A stretch of DNA of 64,000 nucleotides. Origin: Arthrobacter sp. OY3WO11. GTDB taxonomy: Bacteria; Actinomycetota; Actinomycetes; Actinomycetales; Micrococcaceae. Of this stretch, positions 34,555 through 42,125 are shown piece by piece. The stretch lies in NCBI RefSeq assembly GCF_001641125.1, contig NZ_LWLP01000001.1:4157828-4221827 (forward strand), given 5' to 3'. Both the position numbers and the translations under genes were made by a program. A model generated the notes under the pieces. The model ran no database searches. It saw only the letters and a program-made list of their open reading frames with translations, and was not told the origin of the DNA. The number at the start of each line of letters is the position of its first letter. Positions within the stretch are counted from its first letter, which is position 1.

Positions 34555-35097
34555 ATGACTGCGAATCCACCAGATGTGACCGGGTATGATCCGGATTCCC
34601 GCGATGCCCAGCCGGAAGGATCCCTGGAAGCACTGATCGCCCGGATTGAGGCGGAGATCCGGGAACTGCAATTTCCCGGCTTCTCCCTGGACGACTCCCT
34701 GAACCTGGGGCTGCTCCTGGTGGAGCTGGGCAAGGAGCGCGGGCTTCCCATCGCCATCGACATCACCAAGGGCGAGCAGGTCCTCTTCCACGTGGCCCTG
34801 CCGGGGGCGACCCCGGACAACGGGCACTGGATCCGGGCCAAGAAGCGCACCGCCGCCCGGTACGAGGTTCCTTCCCTGTTGGTGGGGCTGCGCGCCCGGC
34901 TCCGCGGCGGGCGTATTGAGGATAATGCCTGGTTCGACCAGGCCCTCTACGCCGCGCACGGCGGCTCCTTCCCCTTGTACGTCACCGGGGTGGGTGCCGT
35001 AGCAACCGTCACCGTGTCCGGATTGCCGCAGGTGCAGGACCATGACCTGGTGGTCGAGGCGCTCCGCGACATCCTCCGGCAGGCCGGCGCGGAGTAG
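34555..35097 (+). CDS. UPF0303/heme-degrading-domain protein (HbpS/GlcG-like)
   Basis: 180 residues. The core LIARIEAEIRELQFPGFSLDDSLNLGLLLVELGKERGLPIAIDITKG ... QVLFHVALPGATPDNGHWIRAKKRTAARYEVPSLLVGL is the UPF0303 pattern of the HbpS-like fold, some of which bind heme. Function in this organism unknown. ATG with TAGATT 7 nt upstream suggests a leaderless mRNA; the upstream in-frame starts reach into the riboswitch region and are unlikely. Confidence 0.82.
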   Translation: MTANPPDVTGYDPDSRDAQPEGSLEALIARIEAEIRELQFPGFSLDDSLNLGLLLVELGKERGLPIAIDITKGEQVLFHVALPGATPDNGHWIRAKKRTAARYEVPSLLVGLRARLRGGRIEDNAWFDQALYAAHGGSFPLYVTGVGAVATVTVSGLPQVQDHDLVVEALRDILRQAGAE

Positions 35098-35138
35098 CGC
35101 CTGGCAGCATGCGCGGAGTGACGCCCTGAGGGCCCGAG

Positions 35139-35345
35139 ATGACTTTTATTGGCCCGGACCACCCCTGCTATTCCCTGCTGGCGGAACTGCTGTCCGCCGT
35201 CGGGAAGTCCTGGCAGCAAGGCTACGAACAAGGCCGCCGCGGCGGTCCGCACACAAACCCCGCACGCGTGGAGCGGGGCGCGAGGCTAGCAGCCTGCGTG
35301 CAGTGCGCCGGCGCCCAGCTCCAGCAGAATACAAAGGCTGCTTAG
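35139..35345 (+). CDS. Possible small protein, uncertain
   Basis: 68-codon frame beginning with ATG after a weak GAGGG. Helical start (YSLLAELLSAVGKSWQQGYEQGRRGG), two Cys (ACVQCAG) near the end. No family recognised, and codon use is less clear than in neighbours. It may be chance; kept because the 304-nt space 35098-35401 otherwise holds only the operator-like repeat near 35353. Confidence 0.3.
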   Translation: MTFIGPDHPCYSLLAELLSAVGKSWQQGYEQGRRGGPHTNPARVERGARLAACVQCAGAQLQQNTKAA

Positions 35346-35352
35346 CATTTAT

Positions 35353-35370
35353 TAGTAATCATGCTTACTA
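35353..35370. promoter_or_regulatory. Operator-like palindrome before DUF4383 gene
   Basis: TAGTAA-N6-TTACTA, 32 nt before the DUF4383 start, in an AT-rich island. Likely a dimeric regulator site; the protein is unknown. Confidence 0.45.
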
Positions 35371-35401
35371 TGTTGTCTCCAGCGTTTGAGGAGTACAGCA
35401 C

Positions 35402-35905
35402 ATGGCAGCCAGCATCCGCATGAAAGGTGCCCGAACAGGCCTGCAGAAGGCTGCCCTAGGAACGGGTGCCGTTTTTTGCCTGGCCGGCATTCTGGGATTC
35501 ATTCCCGGTATCACCTCCAATTATGACTCGCTTCGCCTGGCCGGCCACGCATCGGAGGCGCTACTGCTCGGGGTCTTCCAGGTGTCCGTCCTGCACAACA
35601 CCGTCCACCTGGTCTTTGGGGCTGCCGGCATCCTGATGTCGCGCTCGCACCCGCAGGCACGGAACTTCCTCATCTACGGCGGCGTCATCTACCTGGTCCT
35701 CTGGCTGTACGGCCTCCTGGTCGGTGACCCCACCCCCGCGAACTTCATCCCCGCCAACGATGCGGACAACTGGCTCCATCTGGTCCTTGGTCTGGCCATG
35801 ATCGCCCTGGCCGTCATGCTCGCCCGTGGACCCGCCCCCGCCGCAGGCGGCGCCGTCACCGGCAACACCGTCAAGTCGTCAGCGCCCGGCACCCGCGGAC
35901 GCTGA
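35402..35905 (+). CDS. DUF4383 membrane protein
   Basis: 167 residues with four hydrophobic helices (AALGTGAVFCLAGILGFIPGI, LLLGVFQVSVLHNTVHLVFGAAGILM, FLIYGGVIYLVLWLYGLLVG, LHLVLGLAMIALAVMLA). The HN-x-VHL and DNWLH-x-VLG motifs are typical of DUF4383. Function unknown. RBS GAGGAG 7 nt before ATG. Sits at the head of the diiron-GT2-CDGSH set, 71 nt before it. Confidence 0.82.
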   Translation: MAASIRMKGARTGLQKAALGTGAVFCLAGILGFIPGITSNYDSLRLAGHASEALLLGVFQVSVLHNTVHLVFGAAGILMSRSHPQARNFLIYGGVIYLVLWLYGLLVGDPTPANFIPANDADNWLHLVLGLAMIALAVMLARGPAPAAGGAVTGNTVKSSAPGTRGR

Positions 35906-35976
35906 CCACCATCTCCCGGCCGGGCCTCCAGCGCAGGGGGCAAGCAACCGGCACACGACAGACCTCAAGGAGCACC

Positions 35977-37032
35977 ATGAAAATCCCAACGGCACGGGGT
36001 CCGGTCAGCACCGCATTGTTCAGCGCCCTCGCGGAGCTGCCGGGCACCAATGAGGGCGCCCTGGAGACGCTGCACCGGACGGTGGCCAGCCACCTTCCGG
36101 CAACCCTTGACATCATTGGCGACGACGACCTCCAGCTGACGCTCTTCTGCCTCTACGAGCTCCACTACTCGGGGCTTGAGGGCGTGAGCGACGACTGGGA
36201 GTGGGCGCCGGAACTGGTCCGGGTGCGCCAGCTCCTTGAAAAGCCGTTCGAAGCCGCGCTCCGGGAGGCTGCCGCCGAGGCAGCCGGTGATCTGGAACTT
36301 CCCGGCGCACCCGATGTCACCAGCGACGCAGTGGCCGATATCCTTTTCGGCCTGGCCGCACGTGACGGTGGTCCCAGCCTCTCCCGGTATGTGGCCAAGC
36401 AGGCCAGCCTGGGCCAGCTCAAGGAATTCCTGATCCACAAGTCCATCTACCAGCTGAAGGAAGCGGACCCGCACACCTTCGCCATCCCACGGCTCTCAGG
36501 GCGGCCCAAGGCGGCACTGGTGGAAATCCAGGCGGACGAGTACGGCGGCGGACGGCCCGAGCGGATGCACAGCGCCCTTTTTGCCCGCACCATGCGGGGC
36601 CTGGGAATGGACGACGAGTACGGGGCATACGTCGACGCCGTCCCCGCGGTCTCCCTCGGTGCGGTGAACCTGATGTCCCTGTTCGGCCTGAACCGCCGGC
36701 TGCGGGGTGCCATCACGGGGCACCTGGCCATCTACGAGATGACGTCCTCCCAGCCCAACCGTCTGTACGGCAGGGGCTTCCGCCGGCATGGATTCGATAC
36801 GGACGTCACCCATTACTTCGATGAGCACGTGGAGGCCGACGCCGTCCACGAGCAGATCGCCGGCCGGGACCTTGCGGGCGGGCTGGTTGAGGCCGAACCC
36901 CACCTGCTGGCGGACGTCCTGTTCGGAGCCACGGCGGTCATGGCCGTGGACGGCAGGCTGTCCGCGCACATCCTGGAGTCCTGGGAGAAGGGCCAGACCT
37001 CCCTGAGGACGGCACTGCCGGCGGCCGCATGA
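35977..37032 (+). CDS. Heme-oxygenase-like diiron (iron-containing redox) protein
   Basis: 351 residues resembling the iron-containing redox enzyme family with the all-helical heme-oxygenase-like fold. Candidate metal ligands are in FCLYELHYSGLEG, HKSIYQLKEADPHTFAIPRLSGRPKAALVEIQADEYGGGRPERMHSALF (Glu/Asp/His) and the later YEMTSS and HYFDEHVEADAVHEQ. Such proteins oxidise or cleave small substrates using two irons and oxygen; substrate unknown. Last codons overlap the glycosyltransferase start (ATGA). With the GT2 and CDGSH genes it forms one translated unit. Confidence 0.8.
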   Translation: MKIPTARGPVSTALFSALAELPGTNEGALETLHRTVASHLPATLDIIGDDDLQLTLFCLYELHYSGLEGVSDDWEWAPELVRVRQLLEKPFEAALREAAAEAAGDLELPGAPDVTSDAVADILFGLAARDGGPSLSRYVAKQASLGQLKEFLIHKSIYQLKEADPHTFAIPRLSGRPKAALVEIQADEYGGGRPERMHSALFARTMRGLGMDDEYGAYVDAVPAVSLGAVNLMSLFGLNRRLRGAITGHLAIYEMTSSQPNRLYGRGFRRHGFDTDVTHYFDEHVEADAVHEQIAGRDLAGGLVEAEPHLLADVLFGATAVMAVDGRLSAHILESWEKGQTSLRTALPAAA

Positions 37033-38099
37033 ACACCCCGGCCCCAGGCAAGACGGCCGAATACATCCTGCCCCTGCGCTGGCCGGATGATTCGGACCTG
37101 CCGGACCTGGCCACCTACCTCCGCCGCCTCACTGGCTGGATCGCCGTCACGGTGGTGGATGGTTCCGCCCCGAACGTGTTCGAGCACCACCGCAGAGTGT
37201 TTCCGCCTAACGTCAGGCATCTCCGGCCGGTGCCCGAAAGCGGCAGTGCCGGCCCTGGTAGAGCCGGCGCCGGCAACGGCAAGGTGGCCGGGGTGATGAC
37301 CGGAGTAAGGGTCTCGACGGCGGACCTGCTGGTCATTGCCGACGACGACGTCCGCTATACGCGCGAGTCCCTCGCCGCCGTCGTCCAGCACCTCAGTTCA
37401 GCAGACGTGGTGAGGCCGCAGAACTACTACGATCCCCTGCCTTGGCAGGCGCGGTGGGATACGGCGAGGACCCTCATCAACCGCGCCTGGTCCGCAGACC
37501 TTCCCGGTACCCTGGCCCTGCGACGCAGCACCCTTGTGGCGGCGCAGGGATACGACGGGGTCCTGTTCGAAAACCTCGAGCTGATCCGGACCATCAAGGC
37601 GGCAGGAGGCTGCGAGAAGGTCGTCCCTGACCTGTTCGTGGCACGGAGGCCGCCAAAGGCGCGCCACTTCCTGAAACAACGCGTCCGCCAGGCCTATGAC
37701 GATTTCGCCCAGCCGCGAAGGCTCGGCGTAGAACTCGCGCTGCTGCCGGCAATCCTCGCCGCAGCGCGCCTGCCCGCGCGGCTCCGCGTGGCCGCCTTTC
37801 TAACGCTGGCAGCCGCGTCCGCCGTTGCCGCCGAGGTCGGACGGAGGCGGAACAGGGGCACATCGGTCTTCCCCTTCACCACGGTGTGGTTTGCCCCGCT
37901 GTGGACCTTGGAGCGCGCGGTCTGCGTGTGGATCGCGCTCGGCTTCCGGCTGGCCGGGGGCATGCCCTATGCAGGAACCCGCCTTAAAACAGCCGCGCAT
38001 TCGGAGGCCGAACTTCGGCTGCGGCACAGCAGACTTGCCGGCACCCGGCAACAGGATTGTATGGAATTCCACAGCAACCCAGAGCAGGAGCAGAAATGA
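37029..38099 (+). CDS. Family 2 glycosyltransferase
   Basis: 356 residues. GT-A fold with ITVVDGSAP-type start (AVTVVDGSAPNVF), the metal/nucleotide motif LLVIADDDVRYT, and GYDGVLFENLELIRTIKAAGG. A C-terminal hydrophobic region (about 235-315: AFLTLAAASAVAAEVG, VWFAPLWTLERAVCVWIALGF) suggests membrane attachment. It probably adds a sugar to a lipid or small molecule made by the diiron protein. Overlaps both neighbours by 4 nt (ATGA). Confidence 0.85.
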   Translation: MNTPAPGKTAEYILPLRWPDDSDLPDLATYLRRLTGWIAVTVVDGSAPNVFEHHRRVFPPNVRHLRPVPESGSAGPGRAGAGNGKVAGVMTGVRVSTADLLVIADDDVRYTRESLAAVVQHLSSADVVRPQNYYDPLPWQARWDTARTLINRAWSADLPGTLALRRSTLVAAQGYDGVLFENLELIRTIKAAGGCEKVVPDLFVARRPPKARHFLKQRVRQAYDDFAQPRRLGVELALLPAILAAARLPARLRVAAFLTLAAASAVAAEVGRRRNRGTSVFPFTTVWFAPLWTLERAVCVWIALGFRLAGGMPYAGTRLKTAAHSEAELRLRHSRLAGTRQQDCMEFHSNPEQEQK

Positions 38100-38311
38100 A
38101 CCAGGAACCAGCCGAGAGCTCTATTGTGGTGTGCCCCGACGGGCCGCTGATTGTGCGCGGCGACTTTGAGCTCGTCACGCCGTCCGGCGAACCGGTTCCC
38201 CGTGACCGCAAAACCGTGGCGCTGTGCCGGTGCGGCGCCTCAGCCATCAAGCCCTATTGCGACGGCACCCACAAGATGATCAAGTTCCGCACGGAACCCC
38301 CGTCAGACTGA
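38096..38311 (+). CDS. CDGSH iron-sulfur domain protein
   Basis: 71 residues. The 2Fe-2S motif is CRCGASAIKPYCDGTHK (C-x-C ... C-D-G-T-H), a full CDGSH set of three Cys and one His. The rest is a short beta-strand start (IVVCPDGPLIVRGDFELVTPSGE). Small electron-transfer protein in the cytoplasm, likely giving electrons to the diiron protein in the same unit. The true start is the ATG overlapping the glycosyltransferase stop. Confidence 0.88.
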   Translation: MNQEPAESSIVVCPDGPLIVRGDFELVTPSGEPVPRDRKTVALCRCGASAIKPYCDGTHKMIKFRTEPPSD

Positions 38312-38401
38312 TCACGCGACGCGGCACGCTGGGCAGGGGACCCGGCAAACGCCAGATAGGCTAATGACAGCCCGTTTTCCGCCCGCAAGGAGTACTAAGG
38401 A

Positions 38402-38665
38402 ATGAACCTTTTCATCAAGCTGCTCGGCACCGGCGTGAGCCTCGGCGCCGGCTTCGTCGGCACCAAGCTGGTCAACACCATCTGGGAAAAGTCCACCGGG
38501 CGTAAGCCGCCTACCGGCAAGGACGAGGACGTCCCCACAAGCCTGCAGTCCGCGCTGACGTTCGCGCTGATCTCGGCCTCAGTCAGCACCATCATCCAGG
38601 TCCTGGCCAACCGCGGCACCCAACGGGCCATCACCCGGTTCGCCAAGAGCCAGGACATCGTCTAG
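38402..38665 (+). CDS. DUF4235 membrane protein
   Basis: 87 residues with an N-terminal amphipathic/hydrophobic segment (LFIKLLGTGVSLGAGFVGTKLVNTIWEKSTGRKPP) and a second hydrophobic stretch (LTFALISASVSTIIQVLANRG), the DUF4235 layout. Function unknown. RBS AAGGAG/AAGGA just before ATG. Convergent with the Mrp operon. Confidence 0.82.
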   Translation: MNLFIKLLGTGVSLGAGFVGTKLVNTIWEKSTGRKPPTGKDEDVPTSLQSALTFALISASVSTIIQVLANRGTQRAITRFAKSQDIV

Positions 38666-38683
38666 CCGCGTCCCCACCAGCAC

Positions 38684-39085
38684 TCAGCCGTCGCCGGAAC
38701 CGTCCTCACGGGCGGCTTTGGCGGCGGCTTTTTGCACCACGGCCTCCAGCTCATCCGAGGTGAGGAGTTCACGGTGCAGGTGCTTGGTGCGGTAACCCGC
38801 GCGTCCCACCATATGCGCGGAGACCGGCACGGTGAGCAGCTGGAAGATCCAGGTCACCAGCAGCACGGGCCACACCCACCAGGTGCGCATCTGCAGTCCG
38901 ATGGACGCCAGGAGGAGGAACAGCCCCAGTACCTGGGGTTTGGTGGCGGCATGCATGCGGCTCAGGAGGTCGGGGAACCGCAGCAGGCCGATGGCCGCCC
39001 CCAGGGACATGGTGGCCCCAACAATCATGAACACCGCGGACAGCACGTCCACCCAGGCATCCAGGCCAGTGGAATCAGGACTCAT
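38684..39085 (-). CDS. mrpG: Mrp antiporter subunit G
   Basis: 133 residues, three helices (VDVLSAVFMIVGATMSLGAAIGLLRFPDLLSRMHAATKPQ, LGLFLLLASIGLQM, WVWPVLLVTWIFQLLTVPVSAHMVGRA). The RFPDLLSRMHAATKPQ motif is the MrpG signature. Starts inside the last codons of mrpF (11-nt overlap), which is preferred over a start 9 codons earlier. The tail is Lys/Ala/Glu-rich. Last gene of the Na+/H+ antiporter operon. Confidence 0.9.
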   Translation of the reverse strand: MSPDSTGLDAWVDVLSAVFMIVGATMSLGAAIGLLRFPDLLSRMHAATKPQVLGLFLLLASIGLQMRTWWVWPVLLVTWIFQLLTVPVSAHMVGRAGYRTKHLHRELLTSDELEAVVQKAAAKAAREDGSGDG

Positions 39086-39353
39086 TGGGCTGCTCCCTCC
39101 GGTCTGCCACAAACCTTGCCACCGTCACGGACCCGATGAAGCCGATGATGGAGATGGCCACCACCAGCATCAGGTTGTTGAGGTGCCGGTTCACGGCCAT
39201 GTCCACGCACAGGGCACCGCCCAGGATGGCCAGCAGGACGTCCGTTGCCAGAACCCGGTCCAGCAGCGACGGGCCGCGGGAGATCCTGATGATTGCGCCG
39301 ACGGCCGCGAGCGAGAAGATAACAGCGGTAACTGCCAGGACGATCTGCATCAT
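39075..39353 (-). CDS. mrpF: Mrp antiporter subunit F
   Basis: 92 residues, three short helices: QIVLAVTAVIFSLAAVGAIIRI, VLATDVLLAILGGALCVDMAVN, LMLVVAISIIGFIGSVTVARF. The RISRGPSLLDRVLATD motif identifies MrpF. Overlaps mrpE by 4 nt upstream and mrpG by 11 nt downstream. Confidence 0.92.
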   Translation of the reverse strand: MMQIVLAVTAVIFSLAAVGAIIRISRGPSLLDRVLATDVLLAILGGALCVDMAVNRHLNNLMLVVAISIIGFIGSVTVARFVADRREQPNES

Positions 39354-39895
39354 GCGGCCGCCTCCGCTCGCACAATCTCGAGTTCTTCCCTGGTACCCAT
39401 GATCCTGATCAGCCCCGCTTCGATGGACAGTACCTCGTTCTTCAGGTTTTCGACGCCCTGCTGGGAGCTGATGTTCAGCGCGTGCAGGTACAGGGTGGAT
39501 GTTGACCGGTCCACCTCAACCACCAGCGACCCGGGAATCAGTGAGATCACGTGCCCGGTGGCTGTGACCAGGAGGTCCTGGTGGCTGCGCAGGGTCACCG
39601 CCACAACGGCGTTCTTCACCCTGGGACCGCGGGCCACGGCAAGGTACAACAGCTGCATGCTGGCGGCCACCACCTTGGCCAGGAACACCAGCGCGAACGG
39701 AATGGCATAGAGGATGTTGAAGCGTCCGCTGAGCTCCACCGGCGGAAGGTAGAACAGGCGTGCCACCGCTACTGACAGCAGGGCTCCGAACAGGAGGTTT
39801 CCCGGGCTGAAGTCCTGCCACAGGGCACCCCAGACAATGACCAGCCACACCAGGAGCGGAAGCTCCTGGCGCAGTGAGATGCGCCGGCGGCTCAT
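39350..39895 (-). CDS. mrpE: Mrp antiporter subunit E
   Basis: 181 residues. Two hydrophobic N-terminal regions (LPLLVWLVIVWGALWQDFSPGNLLFGALLSVAVARLF, YAIPFALVFLAKVVAASMQLLYLAV) and a soluble end with VISLIPGSLVVEVDRSTSTLYLHAL, matching MrpE. The longest open frame starts further upstream inside mrpD, but the ATG overlapping the mrpD stop (ATGA) is the real start. Confidence 0.9.
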   Translation of the reverse strand: MSRRRISLRQELPLLVWLVIVWGALWQDFSPGNLLFGALLSVAVARLFYLPPVELSGRFNILYAIPFALVFLAKVVAASMQLLYLAVARGPRVKNAVVAVTLRSHQDLLVTATGHVISLIPGSLVVEVDRSTSTLYLHALNISSQQGVENLKNEVLSIEAGLIRIMGTREELEIVRAEAAA

Positions 39896-41496
39896 TTCCC
39901 TCCCCCTGCGGTAAGGACCATTGGAACGACCGTGTCCTCGCCCAGGACGGCCTGGATGTAGGAGGACCGGTCCAGCATGTCGTGCGCGGCCTGGTCCGAG
40001 ACCATGAACAGCGGCCCCGCGAACACCGTCAGCCCGATGCCCAGGACCACCAGCCCGATAGTGGAGCCCACCATGGTGCGCGGCAGCAGGGTGACGGTGT
40101 TCGCTTTGGCTCCCGGCCCGGTAGCGCGGGCGGCAGGCGTGGCCAGCAGCACGGGATCCGGATGTTCGGCGTCGGAAGGCCTGCGCCAGAACGCACGGTT
40201 CCACACCCTGGCCACGGCAAGCAGGGTCAGCAGGCTGGTCAGCACCCCGCCGATCACCAGGACGTATGCCAGCGGTGTCCCCAGTTCAACGCCGGCCTGC
40301 ATGAGCCCTACCTTCCCCAGGAATCCGGAGAATGGCGGGATCCCGGCCAGGTTCATTGCAGGCACGAAGAAGAGCAGTGCCAGCAGCGGCGACAGCTTGG
40401 CGAGGCCGCCCAGCCGGTCCACGGAGGAACTGCCGCCCCGGCGTTCGATCAGCCCGGTCACCAGGAAGAGGGAGGTCTGGATGGTGATGTGGTGCACCAC
40501 GTAGAAGACGGCCGCGCCGAGCCCCGCCACGGAGGACATGGCCAGGCCGAACACCATGTAGCCGATGTGGCTCACCAGGGTGAACGAAAGCAGACGTTTG
40601 ATGTCGCTCTGCGCCAGGGCGCCCAGGATTCCCACCACCATGGTCAGTAACGCGGCAACCATCAGCGGGGTGTTCAGTGAGTCCCCGGGGAACAGCAGTG
40701 TTTCGGTGCGCACCATGGCGTAGACACCCACTTTGGTGAGCAGGCCCGCGAACACGGCAGTGACCGGCGCCGGCGCCGTGGGGTAGGAGTCCGGCAGCCA
40801 GAAGGACAGCGGGAAAACGGCGGCCTTGATGCCGAACGCCACCAGCAGCATCACGTGCAGCAGCGTCCTGGTGCCCTGGTCCAGCTCGCCGAGCTTGATG
40901 GCCAGGTCCGCCATGGTGATTGTTCCGGTGGCGCCGTAGACCATGGCAATCGAGATGAGGAACAGCACCGAGGACACCACGGACACCACCACGTAGGTGA
41001 CGCCTGCCCGGATGCGGGGTCCGGTGCCGCCCAGCGTCATCAGCACGTAGCTTGCCGTCAGCAGGATCTCGAACCCCACGTAAAGGTTGAAGAGGTCCCC
41101 GGAAAGGAACGCATTGGAGACGCCCGCCACCAGGATCAGGTATGTGGGGTGGAAGATCGAGACGGGCGCATCCTGGTCGCCGTCGGCCATGCCCTGCCCG
41201 GTGGCGTACACCAGCACGGCAAGGCTCACCGCCGAGGAGACCACCAGCATCAGGGACGAGAACTGGTCCACCACCAGCACGATGCCCCACGGCGGAAGCC
41301 AGCCGCCCAGCGTTACGGCAAACGTGCCGCCGTCCCAGACGGAGGCCAGCAGGAGGCACTCCAGCAGGAGCGTGAGGGACAGCAGGGCGATGCTCACCGC
41401 GCGCTGGGCCCGTGAATGGCGGATCAGCATGAAGGTCAGGGCGGCGCCCAGGATGGGAAGTACGACGGCGAGCGGGGCAAGGCTTGCGAGGTTCAC
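39892..41496 (-). CDS. mrpD: Mrp antiporter subunit D
   Basis: 534 residues, about 14 helices, homologous to NuoN/NuoM proton pumps. Conserved parts: GVSNAFLSGDLFNLYVGFEILLTASYVLM with the essential Glu, FGIKAAVFPLSFWLPDSYPTAPAPVTAVFAGLLTKVGVYAM, and LLSFTLVSHIGYMVFGLAM. Proton channel half of the antiporter. Overlaps mrpC by 4 nt. Confidence 0.94.
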   Translation of the reverse strand: MNLASLAPLAVVLPILGAALTFMLIRHSRAQRAVSIALLSLTLLLECLLLASVWDGGTFAVTLGGWLPPWGIVLVVDQFSSLMLVVSSAVSLAVLVYATGQGMADGDQDAPVSIFHPTYLILVAGVSNAFLSGDLFNLYVGFEILLTASYVLMTLGGTGPRIRAGVTYVVVSVVSSVLFLISIAMVYGATGTITMADLAIKLGELDQGTRTLLHVMLLVAFGIKAAVFPLSFWLPDSYPTAPAPVTAVFAGLLTKVGVYAMVRTETLLFPGDSLNTPLMVAALLTMVVGILGALAQSDIKRLLSFTLVSHIGYMVFGLAMSSVAGLGAAVFYVVHHITIQTSLFLVTGLIERRGGSSSVDRLGGLAKLSPLLALLFFVPAMNLAGIPPFSGFLGKVGLMQAGVELGTPLAYVLVIGGVLTSLLTLLAVARVWNRAFWRRPSDAEHPDPVLLATPAARATGPGAKANTVTLLPRTMVGSTIGLVVLGIGLTVFAGPLFMVSDQAAHDMLDRSSYIQAVLGEDTVVPMVLTAGGGK

Positions 41497-42125
41497 TTTC
41501 CGTCTCCTTCCGGGCCGGGGGCCACATTGGTGGAGCCGGGTTTTTCTTCAGAGGCTGCCTGCTCGGCCGCTATCTCGCGGCCGCCGGCCAACAGCGTTGT
41601 CCCGGCAGCGCCGTCGTTGGAGGTGGCGTGCCCGGCAGCGCCGTCGTGCGTGCCGCCGTCGCTGGAGACGCGGTGGTTGGAAACGCTGTGGCCGTCGGCG
41701 CCCAGCATGGTGAGCGGGAACTCTGAGGTCTCGGCAGGGACCTCGGCATCGTCCTCGGCGTCGAAGCTCGGCGTTTCGGCCACGCGGAGGTCTTCCACGT
41801 CGTCCTGGATCTCGTCACGGCGCGCCAGCACCCACGTGCGGTAGATGATGCCGAGCATAAAAGCGGTGACGGCAAAGGAAATGACGATGGACGTCAGGAT
41901 CAGGGCCTGCGGAAGGGGATCGCTGTAATCCCCGGCCGCAGTGTCCTTCGAGTACAGGGGCGCGAGCCCTGCGTACCCGCCGGTGGCCAGGATCAGCAGG
42001 TTGGTGGAATTGGCCAGGAGCATCAGCCCCAGCAGGACACGCGTGAGGCTGCGTTCCAGCACCAGGTAGATGCCGCAGGCGTACAGGGCCCCCATCACGA
42101 TCAGGAGGGTCAGGTTTATGCTCAT
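41493..42125 (-). CDS. mrpC: Mrp antiporter subunit C with acidic tail
   Basis: 210 residues. Residues 1-112 are a NuoK-like three-helix unit (LTLLIVMGALYACGIYLVLERSLTRVLLGLMLLANSTNLLIL ... LPQALILTSIVISFAVTAFML). Ordinary MrpC ends near 115 residues; here a further 95-residue acidic, Ala/Gly/Ser/Thr-rich tail follows (DEIQDDVEDLRVAETPSFDAEDDAEV), probably cytoplasmic and disordered. ATGA overlaps with both neighbours. Confidence 0.9.
   Translation of the reverse strand: MSINLTLLIVMGALYACGIYLVLERSLTRVLLGLMLLANSTNLLILATGGYAGLAPLYSKDTAAGDYSDPLPQALILTSIVISFAVTAFMLGIIYRTWVLARRDEIQDDVEDLRVAETPSFDAEDDAEVPAETSEFPLTMLGADGHSVSNHRVSSDGGTHDGAAGHATSNDGAAGTTLLAGGREIAAEQAASEEKPGSTNVAPGPEGDGK

Noticed and set aside
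33655..35043. Upstream extension of the ykoD frame
   Set aside because: Runs through ykoE and the TPP riboswitch; real start overlaps the ykoE stop.
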